A stretch of DNA of 8,411 bases, from contig JAQGLD010000439.1 of NCBI GenBank assembly GCA_028293055.1, forward strand, positions 1 through 8,411, written 5' to 3'. The notes under the pieces are model-generated. The model was not told the origin of the DNA. It ran no database searches and was given only the letters and a program-made list of their open reading frames with translations. Every line of letters begins with the position of its first letter. Within the stretch, counting starts at the first letter, position 1. The stretch comes from Alphaproteobacteria bacterium. GTDB lineage: Bacteria > Pseudomonadota > Alphaproteobacteria > Sphingomonadales > Sphingomonadaceae. Positions 5,062 through 8,411 of this stretch are shown here, in pieces. A program made the position numbers and the translations under genes.

Positions 5062-7350
5062 ATGATCGACCATCTTTTGTCCCGGCGCGCGGCTTTGCTG
5101 GCCGCGGCGACGGTCGCGGCCTGGGCCGGAAGCCCGGCGCGCGCCCTGCTGCTGGCGGCGGACTCGATCGCATCGCCGGCCTGGCTCGACGCCCTGCTCG
5201 CGCGGATGACGGTCGAGGAGAAAGCCGGACAGCTGACCCTCATGGCCGCCGCCTGGGCTGGCTCCGCTGCGACCGCGCTCAATCCGCCTTCCGGCAATGC
5301 CAGCTTCGACCAGCAACTCGCCGAGACCCGATCCGGCAGGTTGACCGGCGTGTTCAACGGCAACGGCGCTGAAATGGCGAAGCGCATGCAGGATGTCGCG
5401 GTCCACCAGTCGCGGCTGAAGATTCCCCTGATCTTCGCGGCAGACGTGATTCATGGCTTTCGAACCATCTTTCCGGTGCCGCTCGGCGAGGCGGCGAGTT
5501 TCGAGCCGGATCTCGCCGAGCGCACCGCGCGCGCCGCCGCCGTCGAGGCGAGCGCTGCCGGAATCGACTGGACGTTCGCCCCGATGGTGGACATCGCCCG
5601 CGACGCCCGCTGGGGCAGGGGGATCGAGGGTGCCGGAGAGGACATCCTGCTCGGCCGCCGCTTCGCCGCGGCGCGGGTGCGCGGCTTCCAGGGCCGGTCG
5701 CTTACCGACGACGATTCGCTGATGGCCTGCGCCAAGCATTTCGCCGCTTACGGAGCGGCCGAATCCGGGCTCGACTACAGCAGCGTCGACGTCTCCGAAC
5801 GAACCTTGCGCGAGGTCTACCTGCCGCCGTTCAAGTCCGCGCTCGACGCGGGTGCCGTGTCGGTGATGGCTGCGTTCAACGAGATTTCGGGAATCCCAGC
5901 CACCGCCAATGAATGGCTGCTTCGCGGAGTGCTGCGCGACGAATGGAAATTCGGCGGGCTCGTCGTCTCCGATTATACCGGCGACGAGGAGCTGATCGCC
6001 CACGGCTTCGCCGCCGATGCTCGCGAGGCGACCCGGCTCGCATTCCTCGCCGGGGTCGACATGAGCATGCAGAGCGGCTTCTACATCCGCCATCTCCCCG
6101 ATCTGGTCGCAAAGGGCGATGTGCCGATGGCGCGGCTCGACGAGGCGGTCCGGCGGGTGCTGCAGGTCAAGGCCAGGCTCGGCCTGTTCGACGATCCGTT
6201 TCGCCGCATCCATCCAGAACGCGAACGGACCAGGATCCGCACCCGGGACAGCCTGGCGCTTGCCCGCGAGTCGGCCAGGCGCTCGGTGGTGATGCTGCGC
6301 AACCAGGCGGATCTGCTCCCCCTTCCGAAATCCGGGCGAAGCATCGCCCTGATCGGTCCGTTCGCGGACGGCCAGCACGACCTCAACGGCACGTGGTGCG
6401 TCTATGGCGACGATCGCCAGGCCTGCGATCTCGCAACCGGAATCCAGGAAAAGCTCGGCGGATCGGCTCGGCTCAGCGTCACCCAGGGCTGCGGCGTCGA
6501 AACGTCGCTGGCCGGCGGCATCGAAGCCGCAGTCGCGGCGGCCCGCGCCGCCGATATCGTGCTGCTCGCAATAGGCGAGAGCGCCTCGATGTCGGGCGAG
6601 GCGCAGGCGCGGACGTCGGTCACGTTGCCGGCGCCGCAGCAGGCGCTTGCCGAGGCGGTGGCGGCGACCGGGAAGCCGGTCGTCGTCCTGCTCCGCAACG
6701 GCCGCGCAATGGCGCTCGAAGGCGCGGTGCGCGACGCGCCTGCGATCCTCGTCACCTGGTTCCTGGGAAGCGAGACCGGCCGAGCCGTTGCCGACATTCT
6801 GTTCGGCGATTATTCGCCCTCCGGCCGCCTGCCGGTCAGCTTTCCGATCGAGAGCGGCCAGGAGCCCTATCATTACGATCACAAGCCGACCGGACGGCCC
6901 AACCCCCCTGGCGATGCGCCGCAGGACTATAAGGCCCATTTCCGCGGCATCCTGAACCGCGCTCTCTACCCCTTCGGCCACGGCCTGACCTATGGGCGGA
7001 TCCATTATTCGGATCTTTCGGCCGACCCCAGGATGGACTGGGACGGTCCGCTCTCGGTCAGTGCGACGATCGCCAACCAGGGCGACCGCAGCGTAGAGGA
7101 AGTCGTCCAGCTCTACATTCGGGATCGCGCCGCGAGCATCACCCGCCCGGTTCGCGAGCTCAAGGATTTCCGCAAGATCCGGCTCGCGCCGCGCAGCTCG
7201 CAGGTCGTTCGATTCACCCTGCGGCGCAGCGATCTGCTGTTCGTCGGCCGCGCCCTCGAGCCGGTCGTCGAGCCGGGCACATTCGACCTGTGGATCGCGC
7301 CCTCGTCCGAAGCGGAAGGCGTCCACGGCGCCTTCGATCTGGTGCGCTGA
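5062..7350 (+). CDS. bglX: GH3 beta-glucosidase, BglX-like, Tat-exported
   Basis: The 762-residue protein matches E. coli BglX in length and in collinear motifs. The N-terminus (LSRRAALLAAATVAAWAG, residues 6-23) is a Tat-like signal, suggesting periplasmic location. The TIM-barrel domain runs about 38-375 with MTVEEKAGQL (49-58), FAADVIHGFRTIFPVPLG (125-142), FAPMVDIARDARWGRG (172-187), CAKHFAAYG (223-231) and VVSDYTGDEEL (301-311), where Asp304 is the expected nucleophile. The alpha/beta sandwich follows (about 405-600) with IGESASMSGEAQAR (504-517); Glu513 is the likely acid/base. LYPFGHGLTYGRI leads into a C-terminal Fn3-like domain (about 645-755). It removes non-reducing glucose from beta-linked oligosaccharides; beta-1,2 preference is only suggested by the GH144-type neighbour. 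Transcription is divergent from the lacI-type gene, probably under the palindrome at 4961-4972. Its stop is 6 bp from that of the convergent transporter gene. The symbol reflects homology, not proven equivalence. Confidence 0.93.
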   Translation: MIDHLLSRRAALLAAATVAAWAGSPARALLLAADSIASPAWLDALLARMTVEEKAGQLTLMAAAWAGSAATALNPPSGNASFDQQLAETRSGRLTGVFNGNGAEMAKRMQDVAVHQSRLKIPLIFAADVIHGFRTIFPVPLGEAASFEPDLAERTARAAAVEASAAGIDWTFAPMVDIARDARWGRGIEGAGEDILLGRRFAAARVRGFQGRSLTDDDSLMACAKHFAAYGAAESGLDYSSVDVSERTLREVYLPPFKSALDAGAVSVMAAFNEISGIPATANEWLLRGVLRDEWKFGGLVVSDYTGDEELIAHGFAADAREATRLAFLAGVDMSMQSGFYIRHLPDLVAKGDVPMARLDEAVRRVLQVKARLGLFDDPFRRIHPERERTRIRTRDSLALARESARRSVVMLRNQADLLPLPKSGRSIALIGPFADGQHDLNGTWCVYGDDRQACDLATGIQEKLGGSARLSVTQGCGVETSLAGGIEAAVAAARAADIVLLAIGESASMSGEAQARTSVTLPAPQQALAEAVAATGKPVVVLLRNGRAMALEGAVRDAPAILVTWFLGSETGRAVADILFGDYSPSGRLPVSFPIESGQEPYHYDHKPTGRPNPPGDAPQDYKAHFRGILNRALYPFGHGLTYGRIHYSDLSADPRMDWDGPLSVSATIANQGDRSVEEVVQLYIRDRAASITRPVRELKDFRKIRLAPRSSQVVRFTLRRSDLLFVGRALEPVVEPGTFDLWIAPSSEAEGVHGAFDLVR

Positions 7351-7356
7351 TCTGGG

Positions 7357-8411
7357 TCACGCGCCGCGCTTGAGGTCGCGCAGGATCCTGGCGTGAGCGC
7401 CCTTGGTCAGCGGGTTGAGGATCATCAATATTCCCGACAGCGTCAGGAACAGCAATGGGACGAGCGCGATCGTCGACCGCATTCCGGCGAGCGTCGCAGC
7501 GCTCTGCTCGACATTGGCGACATAGCCCGAGGCACCGAAGCCCAGGCCGAGGATCGCCGTCGCGACTCCGATCGACACGCGCTGCAGCAAGGCGGCGACT
7601 CCGAAGGCAGCACCCTCGACCCGAAGACCGGTCGATTTCTCGCCATATTCGATCGTGTCGGGAAGCATCGCCCAGAACACGAAATTGAGTCCGATGATCA
7701 TCACCTGCATCACCACCAGGAAGACCTGCATCGCGATCGTGCTTTTCGGATTGGCAAGCGCGAACAGGGCCAGGCCGGCGACTCCCACGCCGTTGGCGAC
7801 GAACCAGGCCGAGCGGGTTCCGGTCCTGCGCGAGATCAGGATCCAGAGCGGGACCGCGACTCCGCTGATCGCTCCCATCGAAGCCAGAGCGAGCTGTCCG
7901 CCGGTTTCGTCGCGCAGGAAATATTTGAAATAATAGAGCACCGATTTGTTGAGCACGGTGACTCCGACGATCATTGCCATCATCGCCAGGTTGAGGGTGA
8001 CGAAGGCGCGGTTGCCGGCGAGGCTTGCGAAGATGGCGGCGAGCGATCGCGGCGGCTCCGGCGTCGCGGCGGACTCCTCGACCGTCATCTTCCCGACGAA
8101 GATGAGGATGAGGGTGCCGAGAATGGCGAACGCCGCCGCAGCCGCGAAATAGGATTGCGCCCGCCCGCTCTGCCCCGAAAGCCAACCCCCGATCGGCACC
8201 GTCCCCAGCGCGACCACGATGACCGCGAGCGTTCCGAACATCATCCGCAGTCCGGCGACGAGGGCGCGGTCCTGGCTGTCGGCGCTGATCCGGCCGGACA
8301 TCGCCAGATAGGGGACATTGACCAGGGCATAGGCCGTGCGGAACAGCAGGTGCGCCCCGAACACCGCCGGGATCGTCCAGCGCGCGGTCAACGGCAGCGG
8401 CAGATAGAGCA
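7357..8411 (-). CDS. GPH-family (MelB-like, MFS_2) sugar:cation symporter, N-terminal part missing
   Basis: The frame enters from the right edge on the minus strand and ends at TGA 7359-7357, giving about 350 visible residues of a protein usually around 450-480 long. The TTG at 8391 is not the start: the frame continues upstream as LYLPLPLTARWTIPAVFG to the edge. Recognisable are the MelB/GPH block VNVPYLAMSGRISADSQDRALVAGLRMMFGTLA (after the second or third helix), a cytoplasmic loop ESAATPEPPRS in mid-protein, and LNFVFWAMLPDTIEYGEKSTGLRVEGAAFGVAALLQRVSIG, typical of the C-terminal half. Many hydrophobic helices are evident. It should import a glycoside or oligosaccharide with H+ or Na+ across the inner membrane. 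Next to GH3 and GH144-type enzymes the cargo is plausibly a glucose disaccharide or oligosaccharide, but this is inference. It is convergent with the GH3 gene; its own promoter is outside the window. Confidence 0.9.
   Translation of the reverse strand, partial: LYLPLPLTARWTIPAVFGAHLLFRTAYALVNVPYLAMSGRISADSQDRALVAGLRMMFGTLAVIVVALGTVPIGGWLSGQSGRAQSYFAAAAAFAILGTLILIFVGKMTVEESAATPEPPRSLAAIFASLAGNRAFVTLNLAMMAMIVGVTVLNKSVLYYFKYFLRDETGGQLALASMGAISGVAVPLWILISRRTGTRSAWFVANGVGVAGLALFALANPKSTIAMQVFLVVMQVMIIGLNFVFWAMLPDTIEYGEKSTGLRVEGAAFGVAALLQRVSIGVATAILGLGFGASGYVANVEQSAATLAGMRSTIALVPLLFLTLSGILMILNPLTKGAHARILRDLKRGA

Noticed and set aside
4969..7326. 785-residue open frame on the minus strand opposite the GH3 gene
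   Set aside because: It is a shadow of a GC-rich coding region; its translation is low-complexity, rich in Arg, Asp and Gly, and no family is recognisable, whereas the plus strand encodes a full GH3 enzyme.
8389..8391. TTG as the start of the transporter gene
   Set aside because: The frame and transporter-like sequence continue beyond it to the window edge, and a GPH transporter starting there would lack its first helices.

Overview
The window is GC-rich DNA with the codon bias, gene types and repeat style of an alphaproteobacterial sphingomonad (Sphingomonas or a close relative). This placement rests on overall similarity, not on a phylogenetic marker. It looks like part of a glycan-utilisation locus: six protein genes are visible, two of them cut by the window edges, and no tRNA, rRNA, CRISPR array or transposase is seen.

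Layout. Positions 1-483 (+) hold the 3' end of a DUF6445-type protein with an HxD...H...R pattern typical of Fe(II)/2-oxoglutarate oxygenases. Two bases after its stop comes a large secreted GH43-like glycosidase with a discoidin (F5/8C) domain and an Fn3-like domain (486-2474, +). The first 40 or so codons of that reading frame are a palindromic repeat element (504-626), so its true start is uncertain. On the minus strand, converging on it with a 50-bp overlap of coding ends, lies a PF10091/GH144-type glucanase (2425-3882). Its start codon overlaps by ATGA the stop of a LacI-family repressor (3879-4889, -). After a 172-bp divergent control region, a BglX-like GH3 beta-glucosidase runs on the plus strand (5062-7350). 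It converges, with only 6 bp between stops, on a GPH-family (MelB-like) sugar:cation symporter that runs off the right edge (7357-8411, -).

How they may work together. The GH144-type enzyme would cut a polymeric or oligomeric beta-glucan and the GH3 enzyme would release glucose from the fragments, both probably in the periplasm because both carry Tat-like leaders. The GPH symporter would import the product. The LacI-type protein would sense it and control the divergent promoters through a perfect 12-bp palindrome (4961-4972) of the LacI-family CG-centred kind. Because characterised GH144 enzymes act on beta-1,2-glucan, a beta-1,2-glucan/sophoro-oligosaccharide pathway is the leading but unproven guess. 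The DUF6445-GH43 pair may be a separate transcript of the same larger locus. The expected outer-membrane TonB-dependent receptor is not in the window.

No clearly new system is evident. The most unusual points are the repeat element embedded in the 5' end of the GH43 gene, the 50-bp antisense overlap of two glycosidase genes, and the compact lacI leader with overlapping promoter, operator and a possible mini-ORF.
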